In this document: positions 33,875 to 43,152 of the stretch, one piece after another
How the letters are laid out: each line of letters opens with the position of its first letter
Position numbering within the stretch: the first letter of the stretch is position 1
Origin: JAAYTL01 sp031460505
Lineage (GTDB): Bacteria; Bacillota; Clostridia; Tissierellales; Tissierellaceae
DNA length: 64,000 bases
Reading direction: 5' to 3'
Assembly: GCA_031460505.1 (NCBI GenBank)
Contig: JAVKTT010000004.1
Location: 62,001 to 126,000, forward strand
Notes under the pieces: generated by a model
Told to the model about the DNA's origin: nothing
What the model saw: only the letters and a program-made list of their open reading frames with translations
The model's database searches: none
Position numbers and translations under genes: made by a program

Positions 33875-33907
33875 TGCGACAATCGAGAACCGTCCCCGAT
33901 TGTCGCA
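33875..33907. repeat. REP-like hairpin, copy B
   Basis: TGCGACAATCG / CGATTGTCGCA, an 11-base perfect stem around AGAACCGTCCC. Bases 33871-33907 are identical to copy D at 35631-35667. The 14 bases after it (TTCCTATGCTCTAT) equal the sequence after copy C, which includes the RAYT stop codon. Confidence 0.88.
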
Positions 33908-33929
33908 TTCCTATGCTCTATATGGCACT

Positions 33930-34682
33930 TTATAATACGTCAATAGTATACCACTTATCCCATTTTCTCCATTTATTATAGAATTTAACAGGTTCTCTTT
34001 TATTCTTTTGAAACTTAGAGATAATATTTATGATTAAAAATAATATAATAAACTCTATTAAATTTGATTTCCAAGGTTGCTGTGCCAACTCTACCCACAC
34101 AAAATAACCCTTTGGAGGAGTTTTAGAAATTATATAATCATTCAGTCCATAATTAATTGGTTCTGATTCATCTCCATATCCTACTGTTATCATATATTCG
34201 CCAAATATGCCATCTCTTACATAGGCTCTATAATGGTCGTCACTATTATTTCTATTTGTAATAATATCTATATCGCCTAAAGGGTCTTTAAGCTTCATAT
34301 GTCCAAAGATATTTTTTTCAAAATGATAATAACGAACTTCTTGTTCTCCATCTATTTCATAAGAACATAAAAATAGATGGTTAAAATTCATTCCACGACT
34401 ATCTAAGACCTTAAAGCTCCCTTCATCAAACTCAATACCAGCTCTTAATGTTTCTTCCTCTAAAACTTCATTTAAGTTACGTTCCTCACCTAATTTATTT
34501 TTTATGTGATACTGTGGAATAGGTACGATAAATTCACCAATAATAACTATTGTAAAAAATATACAAACCAGTAGTTGTGTTAATTCAAATCCAAAGACTC
34601 TTACAGCTTTTATGTCTTTAGACCTATATATAATTAAAACAAAAAACATTATTAATAACAGAAATAAGTATACCGAATGCAT
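33930..34682 (-). CDS. Hypothetical membrane protein, 250 aa
   Basis: Start ATG 34682 is chosen over TTG 34688 because AAAGGAGA lies seven bases upstream of it. Two N-terminal hydrophobic segments (about 3-18 and 30-50) precede a soluble, probably extracellular domain of about 150 residues. A C-terminal membrane segment follows (near 205-225) with a basic tail. No known domain recognised. It is enclosed by REP-like copies B and C. Confidence 0.5.
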   Translation of the reverse strand: MHSVYLFLLLIMFFVLIIYRSKDIKAVRVFGFELTQLLVCIFFTIVIIGEFIVPIPQYHIKNKLGEERNLNEVLEEETLRAGIEFDEGSFKVLDSRGMNFNHLFLCSYEIDGEQEVRYYHFEKNIFGHMKLKDPLGDIDIITNRNNSDDHYRAYVRDGIFGEYMITVGYGDESEPINYGLNDYIISKTPPKGYFVWVELAQQPWKSNLIEFIILFLIINIISKFQKNKREPVKFYNKWRKWDKWYTIDVL

Positions 34683-34703
34683 AGTCAATCTCCTTTCTTT
34701 TCA

Positions 34704-34758
34704 TACGACAAATGAGAATCCGCTTATGCGACAACTGAAACCGTCCCCGATTGTCGCA
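34704..34758. repeat. REP-like hairpin, copy C, with a degenerate neighbour
   Basis: Bases 34727-34758 (TGCGACAAC...GATTGTCGCA, loop ACCGTCCC) match copies B and D except for part of the left arm. A decayed copy (ACGACAAATGAGAATCCG) lies just before it at 34704. The pair borders the 3' end of the RAYT gene. Confidence 0.8.
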
Positions 34759-34761
34759 TTC

Positions 34762-35520
34762 CTATGCTCTATGAATAACATCTTTGCTCAATCCTGTTAC
34801 TTCAGATATTTTTCTTACTGATAGTGATGTATTATCCTTTATCTCTTTTATCAAAAGATTTCTTTGTTTAATATCTTTATGTTTTAACAAGGATTCTATT
34901 GTATAATTATAATTTTCTAAAATGTTTTCTATAGCTCTTCTTGATACATCTACATCTAATAAATCTCCATTATCCTCAGCATTAGAAAATTCAACAAATT
35001 GCTTTAATGCATTGGTTTTATCCTCTGAAAACATACTAATGGGAAATTCTGAATCTATTAACTCTAATTCATCTTTATCTTCATTAATATATATATTATA
35101 ACTACTAAATTTATAGTCACTAGGATTGGATACCATATGAGCTTTCACAGGATTATTATGTATATATCTTATACATTCCAGTAGATAAGCATCATTATCA
35201 ATAGCTTCACTTCTAAATCTACCTTGGAATACAGGTCCAACTCTATCTTCTTTTTTGTTGTAATAATATGAATAGCTAATAGCTATACGTTTCATTGACA
35301 TACTTACGGGTTCCATCTCCTCTTTAAGTAATAAATGTGCATGGTTGTCCATTATACAATAAGCATATAACAAATATTCCTGTTGAGATTTCATCCTTGA
35401 GACTATTTCTAAGAATTTTAATTTCTCATATTTGTACTGGAATAAATTCATCTTATTTACTCCCCTAATCATGATGTGATAAATACCTGAGTCACTTTTA
35501 TATCTTGGTGGTCTTGGCAT
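34762..35520 (-). mobile_element. REP-associated tyrosine transposase (RAYT, Y1/IS200-like)
   Basis: The protein has 252 residues. The HUH pair is in DNHAHLLL near residue 62, and the region NNPVKAHMVSNPSDYKFSSY near 120-135 holds the expected catalytic tyrosine. The C-terminal helix-turn-helix (LSVRKISEVTGLSKDVIHRA) is usual in Gram-positive RAYTs. The frame is intact. RAYTs are domesticated relatives of IS200 transposases that process REP hairpins; this gene is bracketed by such hairpins (C at its 3' side, D at its 5' side), and further copies are scattered in the window. It is probably still active or recently was. Confidence 0.9.
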
Positions 35521-35600
35521 TATAACACCCCGCTATAATATTATTTATCTATCTATTCTACATTAGAATTCTAATATCCTTCTTTTTTATCAAAAAAGTA

Positions 35601-35625
35601 AAAAAGAGCTAAATTCGCCCTTTTT
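35601..35625 (-). terminator. Terminator of pepF
   Basis: On the minus strand AAAAAGGGC and GCTCTTTTT pair (one G-U) around a 7-base loop, followed by more Ts. It lies about 50 bases after the pepF stop, beyond REP copy D. Confidence 0.7.
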
Positions 35626-35630
35626 ATATC

Positions 35631-35667
35631 TAAGTGCGACAATCGAGAACCGTCCCCGATTGTCGCA
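35631..35667. repeat. REP-like hairpin, copy D
   Basis: TGCGACAATCG-AGAACCGTCCC-CGATTGTCGCA, identical to copy B over 37 bases including the TAAG before it. It sits between the pepF stop and the pepF terminator, about 110 bases upstream of the RAYT start. Confidence 0.88.
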
Positions 35668-35672
35668 CTCTA

Positions 35673-37469
35673 TTAGATTAGTTGATCTAGTTCGTCTACT
35701 AATTCTTTAAATAATTTCATTGCGTTTCTTACTGGTTCTTCTGTTGTCATGTCTACTCCTGCTTTTTTAAGAACATTGATTGGATAATCTGAACTGCCGC
35801 TTTTTAGGAAATCTATATATTTCTCTACTGCTGGCTCTCCTTCTTCTAGTATCTTCTTTGATAATGCAACTGCTGCTGAGAATCCTGTTGCATATTGGAA
35901 TACATAGAAATTGTAGTAGAAGTGAGGAATTCTTGCCCATTCTATTGCTATTTCATTATCTATTACTACATTTGGTCCATAATATAGCTCATTTAATTCT
36001 TTATATGTTTTACTTAAGTATTCTGCTGTTAATGCTCCACCATTTTCTAAGTGCTCATTGATTATCATTTCAAATTCTGCAAACATTGTTTGTCTAAATA
36101 CTGTTCCTCTGAAGCTTTCTAGATAGTGATTTAATAGATATATCTTCTCATTTTTATCTTTTACATTCTTAAGCATATGATCTAATAATAATGATTCATT
36201 TGCTGTAGATGCTACCTCTGCTACGAATATACTGTAGTTTCCATAAGTGAATGGTTGATTATTTCTAGTGAAATAACTATGAATTGAGTGTCCCATCTCA
36301 TGTGCTACTGTAAATACATTATCCAATGTATCATGATAGTTTAATAATATATATGGTTTTGAATCGTAAGATCCTCCTGAGTATGCACCTGATCTTTTTC
36401 CTTTGTTTTCGTAAACATCTATCCATCTTGAGCTAAATCCTTCTTCTACCACATTTAGATACTCGTCTCCTAGTGGTGCTAGGCCTTTTTTAATCAACTC
36501 GATTCCTTCTTCATATGGTATATCAAAATCTACATCTTGAACCATTGGAGTATATATATCGTACATATGAAGTTCATCAACTCCTAAAGCTCTTTTTCTT
36601 ATTTCCATATACTTATACATAGTATCTAGATTTTCATGAACTGCTTTAATTAGATTATCATATACAGTTAATGGGATATTGTTTGTATTAAGGCTTGCTT
36701 CTCTTGTGTTTTTAAAGTTTCTAATACGAGCATTGAAAATATTATTTTTTAAATCTCCATCTAATGTTGCTGCAAATGTATTTTTGAAGCTTTCATATAC
36801 ACTATAAAACTCTTTAAATACATTCTTTCTGATTTCTCTGTTCTTTGATTCCATAAATGGTACAAAATTACCCTTTGTTAGCTCAACATCATTTCCGTCT
36901 TCGTCTTTAATTGTAGGGAATTTGATATCAGCATTGTTTAACATAGAGAATATCTTTTGTGGTGCTCCTCCCACTTCTCCACTTTGTGCAAGTATTGACT
37001 CTTCCCTTGCTGTAAGTACATGTTCTTTGTTTCTTAGTATATTGTCAAAGTATTGAGTATATAGTTTAAGCTCAGGTTTTTCTTCCATGTATTTATTTAG
37101 GGTTTCTTCATCTAATGTTAAAAGTTCTGGTTCAAAGAATGAAGTGCTTGAACTTGCTTGAACATATAGATTCATTGCTCTAGCTGATAAGGATTGTGAA
37201 TCCCCTATTCTTGTATCTTCATCTAGTTTAAGGCTTGTATATGAATATACGTTCATCAAACTTCTATAAATAGTTTCCATATCTTTAATTGCATCTAATA
37301 GTTTATCGCTGCTTTTAGTAAATTCTCCTTTATGTTTAGAAAACTCTTCTACCCTTTTACTTACATTTTTAAATTCTTCTTCCCATGCTTCTAAACTTTC
37401 AAAAAGGTCTTTTAAATCCCAAGTATACTCCACAGGGACATCTTTTCTTTCTAGTGTTTCTTTTGCCAT
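35673..37469 (-). CDS. pepF: Oligoendopeptidase F
   Basis: The 598-residue M3 metallopeptidase is of normal length for PepF. The zinc motif HEMGH lies near residue 388 in VAHEMGHSIHSYFT, with the downstream glutamate ligand in VAEVASTANESLL. The long N-terminal helical region forms the channel that limits substrates to short peptides of about 7-17 residues. It acts in the cytosol in peptide turnover. The start follows AAGGAGG. It is 12 bases downstream of the PBP gene and may be read from the same operon. Confidence 0.95.
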   Translation of the reverse strand: MAKETLERKDVPVEYTWDLKDLFESLEAWEEEFKNVSKRVEEFSKHKGEFTKSSDKLLDAIKDMETIYRSLMNVYSYTSLKLDEDTRIGDSQSLSARAMNLYVQASSSTSFFEPELLTLDEETLNKYMEEKPELKLYTQYFDNILRNKEHVLTAREESILAQSGEVGGAPQKIFSMLNNADIKFPTIKDEDGNDVELTKGNFVPFMESKNREIRKNVFKEFYSVYESFKNTFAATLDGDLKNNIFNARIRNFKNTREASLNTNNIPLTVYDNLIKAVHENLDTMYKYMEIRKRALGVDELHMYDIYTPMVQDVDFDIPYEEGIELIKKGLAPLGDEYLNVVEEGFSSRWIDVYENKGKRSGAYSGGSYDSKPYILLNYHDTLDNVFTVAHEMGHSIHSYFTRNNQPFTYGNYSIFVAEVASTANESLLLDHMLKNVKDKNEKIYLLNHYLESFRGTVFRQTMFAEFEMIINEHLENGGALTAEYLSKTYKELNELYYGPNVVIDNEIAIEWARIPHFYYNFYVFQYATGFSAAVALSKKILEEGEPAVEKYIDFLKSGSSDYPINVLKKAGVDMTTEEPVRNAMKLFKELVDELDQLI

Positions 37470-37481
37470 AATAATTCCTCC

Positions 37482-38888
37482 TTAAAAATCAATATTATTT
37501 AAACCATGTATGAATAAATCCCTTGCAACAGGTGCTGCTCCTTGGCCTCCTGTTGTTCCAGCTTCCTCTAGTATTACTGCTACTGCCAGGCGTGGATCTT
37601 CTGCTGGAGCAAATCCCACAAACCAACTATGAGAATTTCCTGAAGGATTTTCTGCTGTTCCTGTTTTTCCTGCTACTACTACATTTCTGATACTTGCATT
37701 GGTACCAGTACCTGATGCTACTGCATCTACCATCATGTCTTTTATTTCTCTTGCTAAACTAGGGCTAGTTACATTTGATATTACATCTGTAGTCATAGAT
37801 TTTGCAACTCTTCCATCTTTGTTGATTATGTCTGTTACCAATATAGGTCTAACCATTTGACCATCATTGGCTATTGCAGATGCCATCATAGCCATATTAA
37901 GAGGTGTGACTACTATTTTACCTTGACCAATAGCTGATGCTGCTAATTCTGTATCACCTACATTACCTTTATATGGGAAATTGGATACTTTTACTGGTAA
38001 ATCAAAATCAATCTCTTGATTTATCATAAATCTTTCTGCTATAGAGCCTAATCTTTCTTTACCAATTGCTAAGGCTTTTTCACCAAAGTAAGTATTACAT
38101 GATTTTACAAGTGCTTCATGTAAATCCAATTCACCATGAGCTTTTTTATTGTAATCACTAAGTGGATACCCATCTATAATTGTAGTACCTTCACATTCAT
38201 AATCTAAATCTACATCTACAGATTCTATTGCAGCTAATGTTGTAATTATCTTAAATATTGATCCAGGGGCATATAATCCTTGAGTTGCCCTATTTAAAAA
38301 TGGACTATTTGGATCCTCAGTTATTTCCTTCCAATTCTCCTGCAGGCTAGATGTATTAAAATCTGGTAAACTTACCATGGCATATACTTCTCCATTTTTA
38401 GGATTCATAAGGACTACTGAACCTTTTCGTCCATTTAATAAGCTCCTAGCCTTTTCTTGAGTACTATGGTCTATTGTAAGTCTAATATCATTACCAACGG
38501 ATGTTGGTAGTACTAGGTTCTTAAATTCATTTATTGCTGCATTTTCATTGATGTCTAAAAGAACATTATTATATTCTAATTCAAGTCCTGACTTACCATA
38601 TTCTCTATAGCTATAGCCAATTATATGGCTGTAGAGATTTCCATATTTATAGTGTCTAGTATTTGTACCATCATTTTTTTCACTATAGGCTAGTACATTT
38701 CCATTTCTGTCGGTTATAGAACCACGAAGGACATTTTCTTCATTGATCCATAATCTTTTGTTATATGAATTATTCTTTACTGCCTGTGCCCTGAACACTT
38801 GGAAATAGCTTAAATATGCCACCAAACCAACAAACAATATGCAAAATGCAGTAAGTACTAATATAATTCGTCTATTTTCTTTATTCAT
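37482..38888 (-). CDS. Class B penicillin-binding protein (peptidoglycan transpeptidase)
   Basis: The protein has 468 residues. An N-terminal membrane anchor (8-28) leads to a small dimerisation region and a transpeptidase domain. Active-site motifs are SIFK near 208, SCN near 263 and KTGTAE near 407. It is shorter than most PBP2/FtsI proteins because the N-terminal module is compact; this form is seen with FtsW and FHA genes in clostridia and actinobacteria (PbpA-like). It overlaps the FtsW-type gene by eight bases, so the two probably work as a glycosyltransferase-transpeptidase pair in elongation or sporulation. Confidence 0.92.
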   Translation of the reverse strand: MNKENRRIILVLTAFCILFVGLVAYLSYFQVFRAQAVKNNSYNKRLWINEENVLRGSITDRNGNVLAYSEKNDGTNTRHYKYGNLYSHIIGYSYREYGKSGLELEYNNVLLDINENAAINEFKNLVLPTSVGNDIRLTIDHSTQEKARSLLNGRKGSVVLMNPKNGEVYAMVSLPDFNTSSLQENWKEITEDPNSPFLNRATQGLYAPGSIFKIITTLAAIESVDVDLDYECEGTTIIDGYPLSDYNKKAHGELDLHEALVKSCNTYFGEKALAIGKERLGSIAERFMINQEIDFDLPVKVSNFPYKGNVGDTELAASAIGQGKIVVTPLNMAMMASAIANDGQMVRPILVTDIINKDGRVAKSMTTDVISNVTSPSLAREIKDMMVDAVASGTGTNASIRNVVVAGKTGTAENPSGNSHSWFVGFAPAEDPRLAVAVILEEAGTTGGQGAAPVARDLFIHGLNNIDF

Positions 38889-40125
38889 TATCTATCCTCC
38901 AATCTACATCCTCAGATGCTGCTTGAAGTATGCCTAGTGCTATGAAACTTGATAATATAGAAGTTCCACCATAAGCGATAAAAGGAAGTGTAATTCCTGT
39001 TAGCGGTATTACTTTTAGTACTCCACCAAGGATTATGAAGGATTGCAATCCAAATAATGTGCTTATACCTAGTGCTAAAATTTTATAAAATAGATTTGTT
39101 TGACCTATCCCAATTTTAAATCCTCTATACACTAATATTAAAAATAGCATTATAATACCTATTCCAGTGAATATACCAAGTTCTTCACAAATTGCAGCGA
39201 ATATAAAATCATTATAGGCTAGTGGTATAAAATGAGGATGTCCTAGGCCTAGGCCTTTACCAAAAAATCCTCCTTCTGCTATGGCAAATAAGGATTGTGT
39301 GATTTGGTATCCCTTGTCATCTATATATCTCCATGGATCTAACCATGTCTCTATCCTTACCCTAACATGACTAAAAGCAAAGTAAGCTATAATTCCTCCA
39401 ACTATGATCAATCCAATATTTATGAGAATTAATTTCCTATCCTCTTCATATATAAATTGCAATACTAAAAATATTCCATAAAACATAGCAGCCATACCTA
39501 AATCTCTTTGTAAAAACAATAGCCCTATAAAAGAATAAACTATACCCATTAAGATATATGAAGAGTATTTGATTTCTTTAAATTTATCAAAATTTGAATA
39601 ATAGCAGGCTAAAATAAATATTAGTATAAGTTTTGTAATTTCAGCCGGCTGAAAGCTTATACCTGCTACACTTATCCAGTTGATAGCTCCAAAGGTTCTC
39701 TTTCCAAATAGAAATGTTATTATAAATAAAAAATATGCAGCTCCAATATATAGATATACTAAATTGTCTAATCCTTTTATGTATCTTACTAGGAAATAGG
39801 ATATATAAAAGAATAGTATACCTAGTGCTAGCCACATAAGCTGTCTGATTCCAGCTTGTGGATCTATCCTATAAATCATTATAAGTCCTATGGACATAAG
39901 CATTGTAGCTATTAAAAATATGTAATTATCACCTGATGTTATCTTTAGCAATAGATAATTAGAAATATATACTAACAATACTAATCCAATACCTATTCCT
40001 AAAATATATTTATCTAGACTGTCCTTTTGATAAACAAATAATAATGATAATGCCAGAATTTCATATAAAAATAATAATCTTCTAGGTGTCTTTCCATTTA
40101 CTTTTGTACCGATCATCTCACTCAT
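38881..40125 (-). CDS. FtsW/RodA/SpoVE-family SEDS peptidoglycan glycosyltransferase
   Basis: The protein has 414 residues and about 11 membrane segments. Signature stretches include the FQPAEITKLILI loop near 158 and ITLPFIAYGGTSILSSF near 380. SEDS proteins polymerise lipid II together with a class B PBP, encoded directly downstream. Overlaps with both neighbours (four and eight bases) show a tightly coupled operon. Confidence 0.93.
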   Translation of the reverse strand: MSEMIGTKVNGKTPRRLLFLYEILALSLLFVYQKDSLDKYILGIGIGLVLLVYISNYLLLKITSGDNYIFLIATMLMSIGLIMIYRIDPQAGIRQLMWLALGILFFYISYFLVRYIKGLDNLVYLYIGAAYFLFIITFLFGKRTFGAINWISVAGISFQPAEITKLILIFILACYYSNFDKFKEIKYSSYILMGIVYSFIGLLFLQRDLGMAAMFYGIFLVLQFIYEEDRKLILINIGLIIVGGIIAYFAFSHVRVRIETWLDPWRYIDDKGYQITQSLFAIAEGGFFGKGLGLGHPHFIPLAYNDFIFAAICEELGIFTGIGIIMLFLILVYRGFKIGIGQTNLFYKILALGISTLFGLQSFIILGGVLKVIPLTGITLPFIAYGGTSILSSFIALGILQAASEDVDWRIDNE

Positions 40126-40553
40126 CCTTTATTAACAAATAGAAATTCAATATTTCCAACTTTTATGATATCTCCATTTGTTAGTTCTACTGCATCTTCT
40201 ACTCTTTCATTGTTTAGGTATGTACCATTAGCACTATCCAAATCTTCTAAAAAGTAATTGTTCTCATCTTTTACAACTTGAAAGTGAGTTTTAGATACAT
40301 AGGGGTCTTTGATAATAATATCATTAGATCCTCTTCTTCCTAAAGATAGGACTTCATCTATACTGTAATGCTCATTTATTTTAAATGGCAATGAATCTTT
40401 ACGATTTATTAGTTTTAAATATGCATAATCACCAGTACCTACAATGTCCATTCCTTTAATATCTAGATAAATCAATCTAATTATACTAAATATGAACATA
40501 TAAATAATGATTATAAATATATATTTAAATAATAGAGATAATACATTAAACAT
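40122..40553 (-). CDS. Membrane-anchored FHA-domain protein
   Basis: The protein has 143 residues: a hydrophobic anchor at 8-30 and a C-terminal FHA domain (about 65-143) with the expected GRRGSND, SKTHF and NGTYLNN motifs. FHA domains bind phosphothreonine. Next to FtsW and a class B PBP, as in actinobacterial FhaB operons, it likely links Ser/Thr kinase signalling to cell-wall synthesis. Its stop overlaps the FtsW start (ATGA). Confidence 0.9.
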   Translation of the reverse strand: MFNVLSLLFKYIFIIIIYMFIFSIIRLIYLDIKGMDIVGTGDYAYLKLINRKDSLPFKINEHYSIDEVLSLGRRGSNDIIIKDPYVSKTHFQVVKDENNYFLEDLDSANGTYLNNERVEDAVELTNGDIIKVGNIEFLFVNKG

Positions 40554-40706
40554 ATTTCTTCCTCCAGATTTCTCATTAGTTAGATATTATCACAATAATA
40601 GACTAATGTGAATTATTTTGGCTTAAGTATTTAAATCTAGCTAAATATCTGATATTATAAGATAAAGAAAACTATTCATCAACTAACACATTTGGAGGTG
40701 TCATGA

Positions 40707-41129
40707 TTGAAAAGATTAACACGTTCGAACACTAATAAGGTATTTTCCGGTGTCCTAGGTGGATTAGGTCAATATTTTGGTATTGATGCAACTATATTTA
40801 GAATTATTTATGTTATTTTTGGTTTTGCTAATCCATTTTTCTCTCTTATTGTATACGGTATTTCTTCAGTTATTATACCTGAAGACGATGGAGTAATTTA
40901 TCAAGATACTGACTATGATTATTACGACAAATCAAAGGACAATAGTGCTACTTTTATCGGTATTGGACTTATCTTACTTGGTCTTGTATTATTGGCTAGA
41001 ATATATCTCCCTTCTTTCCATATAATATTTCCTAATTTTAGGTATATTATAAGAAGAATTACAGATTTATGGCCTATATTGTTAATTATATTAGGAGTAT
41101 TTATTATATTTAGACAAAGGAAGAATTAG
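40707..41129 (+). CDS. PspC-domain membrane protein
   Basis: The start is TTG 40707, six bases after GGAGGTG; the nearby ATG 40703 is out of frame. The 140-residue protein has an N-terminal PspC domain (RLTRSNTNKVFSGVLGGLGQYFGID, then a membrane helix and VIIPED). Two more hydrophobic helices follow in a C-terminal domain of the LiaF-like kind. Such proteins report envelope stress. It heads a six-gene operon. Confidence 0.88.
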   Translation: MKRLTRSNTNKVFSGVLGGLGQYFGIDATIFRIIYVIFGFANPFFSLIVYGISSVIIPEDDGVIYQDTDYDYYDKSKDNSATFIGIGLILLGLVLLARIYLPSFHIIFPNFRYIIRRITDLWPILLIILGVFIIFRQRKN

Positions 41130-41137
41130 GATAAACA

Positions 41138-42145
41138 ATGAATATAAATTTTAATTATGAGAGACAAAAAATTGAATATACGTCTGGATATATCTTTAAG
41201 GGTATCAATTATAGATGTTCATTTATAAAGTACAAGACATTATATAGAAACCCAGCCCCAGGGACAGAAATGGTTGAATTATATAATTTTGAACCTAAAG
41301 GAGAGGTTAGGGCTTCATCTTTGATACTCCATGGACTAGGTAGTACCAATATCAAATTTTTACTGTGGCTAGGTCCACACCTAGCTTCTGCTGGTGTGAA
41401 TACAAGCATATTGATAATGCCTGGTAACTATACTAGAGTTGAAGACAAATCTATGAGTGGTAGATCTTTTCTTTATCCTAGTCTATCTCTTATGTATCAA
41501 TTCTGGGAGCATGCTGTAGTTGATGTTTTAACCACTATGGATTTATTAGAAGATAATAATCTATGGAAGGAAAATAGTCTTTTAATGGGCTATTGCTTGG
41601 GTGGTATGGTTAGTAGTATTGTATCAGCCTTAGATAATAGAATTGCCCATACTCTTTTTATGACTACAGGAGGCAATATTCCTAAAATCATGCATCAATC
41701 CCCTGCTACTTCATTTGTGAGAAGATTATTTGCAAAGAAGAATTTTGATGCTGATGGCTTAGAAAACAAGGATAATCTATATAAGATATATAAAGAGCAA
41801 TTTCCTCTAGTTAATAATATGGAATTAGATGAAATATTAGACAGTGATGAAATTCATCCCTTGTTTAAAATTGATCCAATTTCCTATGCTCATTTAATTG
41901 ACAAGAAAAAGGTAACTTTTGTAGATGCGTTTTTTGACAGCACTTTACCTATAGAATCTAGAGGAGATTTATATGAGTTGATGAAAGGCGCTAAAAGAAG
42001 AATCTTACCTATTTCACATATAAACTGGTTACCTTTTAGCTATATTGTAGCTAAATATATGCTGCATAAACTTGAGATCAATGATCGTATGGCTAAAAAA
42101 GCATTACTTAAAAAAGAAAGACTACAAAATCCACTTCAAAAATAA
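41138..42145 (+). CDS. Alpha/beta hydrolase of the ABHD18-like group, Cys nucleophile
   Basis: The protein has 335 residues. The alpha/beta-hydrolase core shows the oxyanion strand LILHGLG near residue 67 and the nucleophile elbow MGYCLGGM near 152, where Cys takes the usual Ser position. That elbow also occurs in PHA synthases and some dienelactone hydrolases. A C-terminal His in SHINWLP could complete the triad. The substrate is unknown. It follows the PspC gene by eight bases. Confidence 0.75.
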   Translation: MNINFNYERQKIEYTSGYIFKGINYRCSFIKYKTLYRNPAPGTEMVELYNFEPKGEVRASSLILHGLGSTNIKFLLWLGPHLASAGVNTSILIMPGNYTRVEDKSMSGRSFLYPSLSLMYQFWEHAVVDVLTTMDLLEDNNLWKENSLLMGYCLGGMVSSIVSALDNRIAHTLFMTTGGNIPKIMHQSPATSFVRRLFAKKNFDADGLENKDNLYKIYKEQFPLVNNMELDEILDSDEIHPLFKIDPISYAHLIDKKKVTFVDAFFDSTLPIESRGDLYELMKGAKRRILPISHINWLPFSYIVAKYMLHKLEINDRMAKKALLKKERLQNPLQK

Positions 42146-42156
42146 AGGCGGTTTTT

Positions 42157-43152
42157 ATGAATAATCTCAAAGAAAAATTCAAAAGATCAACTTTTATTGT
42201 TAATAAAATATATCTATTTCTTATATTTATATTTTTAACTGTCTCAGATTTTACATTGGGTTTTGTATATTTTTTAATGTCCGCTTTTATTTATATGTGG
42301 AAAACTTTAACTTATAAAGTTCCAATGGATGTTAATTGTGATATTAAAGTTGATACCTTTACCTATAAGGAAACAGAAGATAAGGACTTAAAATTAGATT
42401 TATATTATCCGCCATACAAGACTAGACAAAAGCAGCCTCTAGTCTATTTTTGTCATGGAGGTGGATGGATTTCAGGATTTAGAAATCAACCTAATAATAT
42501 CTCTTGGTGTAAGTTCCTTGCTTCTAAAGGATTTATAGTGTCTAGTATAGACTATAGATATGGATACAAAAATGATATGGAAGATATATTAAGTGATTAT
42601 ACTGAAGGGCTTAAATTTCTAAAAGACCGTAGTGAAGAATTGGGTATTGATAAGGACAACATTATATTGATGGGCCTATCTGCCGGAGGACATTTATCCC
42701 TTCTATATGCATCTTATAATTCTTTTTTAGATCATGAAGACAAAATTGAAGGAATAAAAGCCGTAGTTGGCTACTACTCCCCTTCTAATTTGAAAGATAT
42801 ATTTACTTCAGATAATAAATCATTGTTTGCTAAGTTCGGAGCTGCTAGGACTTTAAATGGTCGACCTACTGAAATTGAGGAGATCTATGATTATTATTCT
42901 CCCATTAATTGGGTTAGTGAAAAGATGCTACCTACTCTTTTAGTCCATGGTAAAGAAGATAATACTGTGCCATTTAGTTCTTCTGTTAACTTAGTTAAGA
43001 GACTTAAAAATTTAGGAGTAAATACAGAATTTTATGTTCATAAACATGCTGGTCATTCCTTTGATACAAGGTTCAAAGATTTGACTACAATAAATATCTT
43101 GGAGAAAACTGTCAGATATTTAAAAAAATCAGTTTCAGGTGATAATAAATGA
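42157..43152 (+). CDS. Membrane-anchored esterase/lipase (alpha/beta hydrolase)
   Basis: The protein has 331 residues. Two N-terminal hydrophobic segments (about 15-33 and 38-50) anchor it. The catalytic part has HGGGW near residue 101, GLSAGGH near 172, the acid in HGKEDNTVPF near 267, and the His in KHAGHSF near 295. This is the hormone-sensitive-lipase/BD-FAE type, acting on short-chain esters or acylated glycans. It overlaps recX by four bases. Confidence 0.87.
   Translation: MNNLKEKFKRSTFIVNKIYLFLIFIFLTVSDFTLGFVYFLMSAFIYMWKTLTYKVPMDVNCDIKVDTFTYKETEDKDLKLDLYYPPYKTRQKQPLVYFCHGGGWISGFRNQPNNISWCKFLASKGFIVSSIDYRYGYKNDMEDILSDYTEGLKFLKDRSEELGIDKDNIILMGLSAGGHLSLLYASYNSFLDHEDKIEGIKAVVGYYSPSNLKDIFTSDNKSLFAKFGAARTLNGRPTEIEEIYDYYSPINWVSEKMLPTLLVHGKEDNTVPFSSSVNLVKRLKNLGVNTEFYVHKHAGHSFDTRFKDLTTINILEKTVRYLKKSVSGDNK

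Noticed and set aside
33875..35667. CRISPR array
   Set aside because: The repeats are palindromes at gene ends separated by hundreds of bases or whole genes, with no regular spacers and no cas genes.
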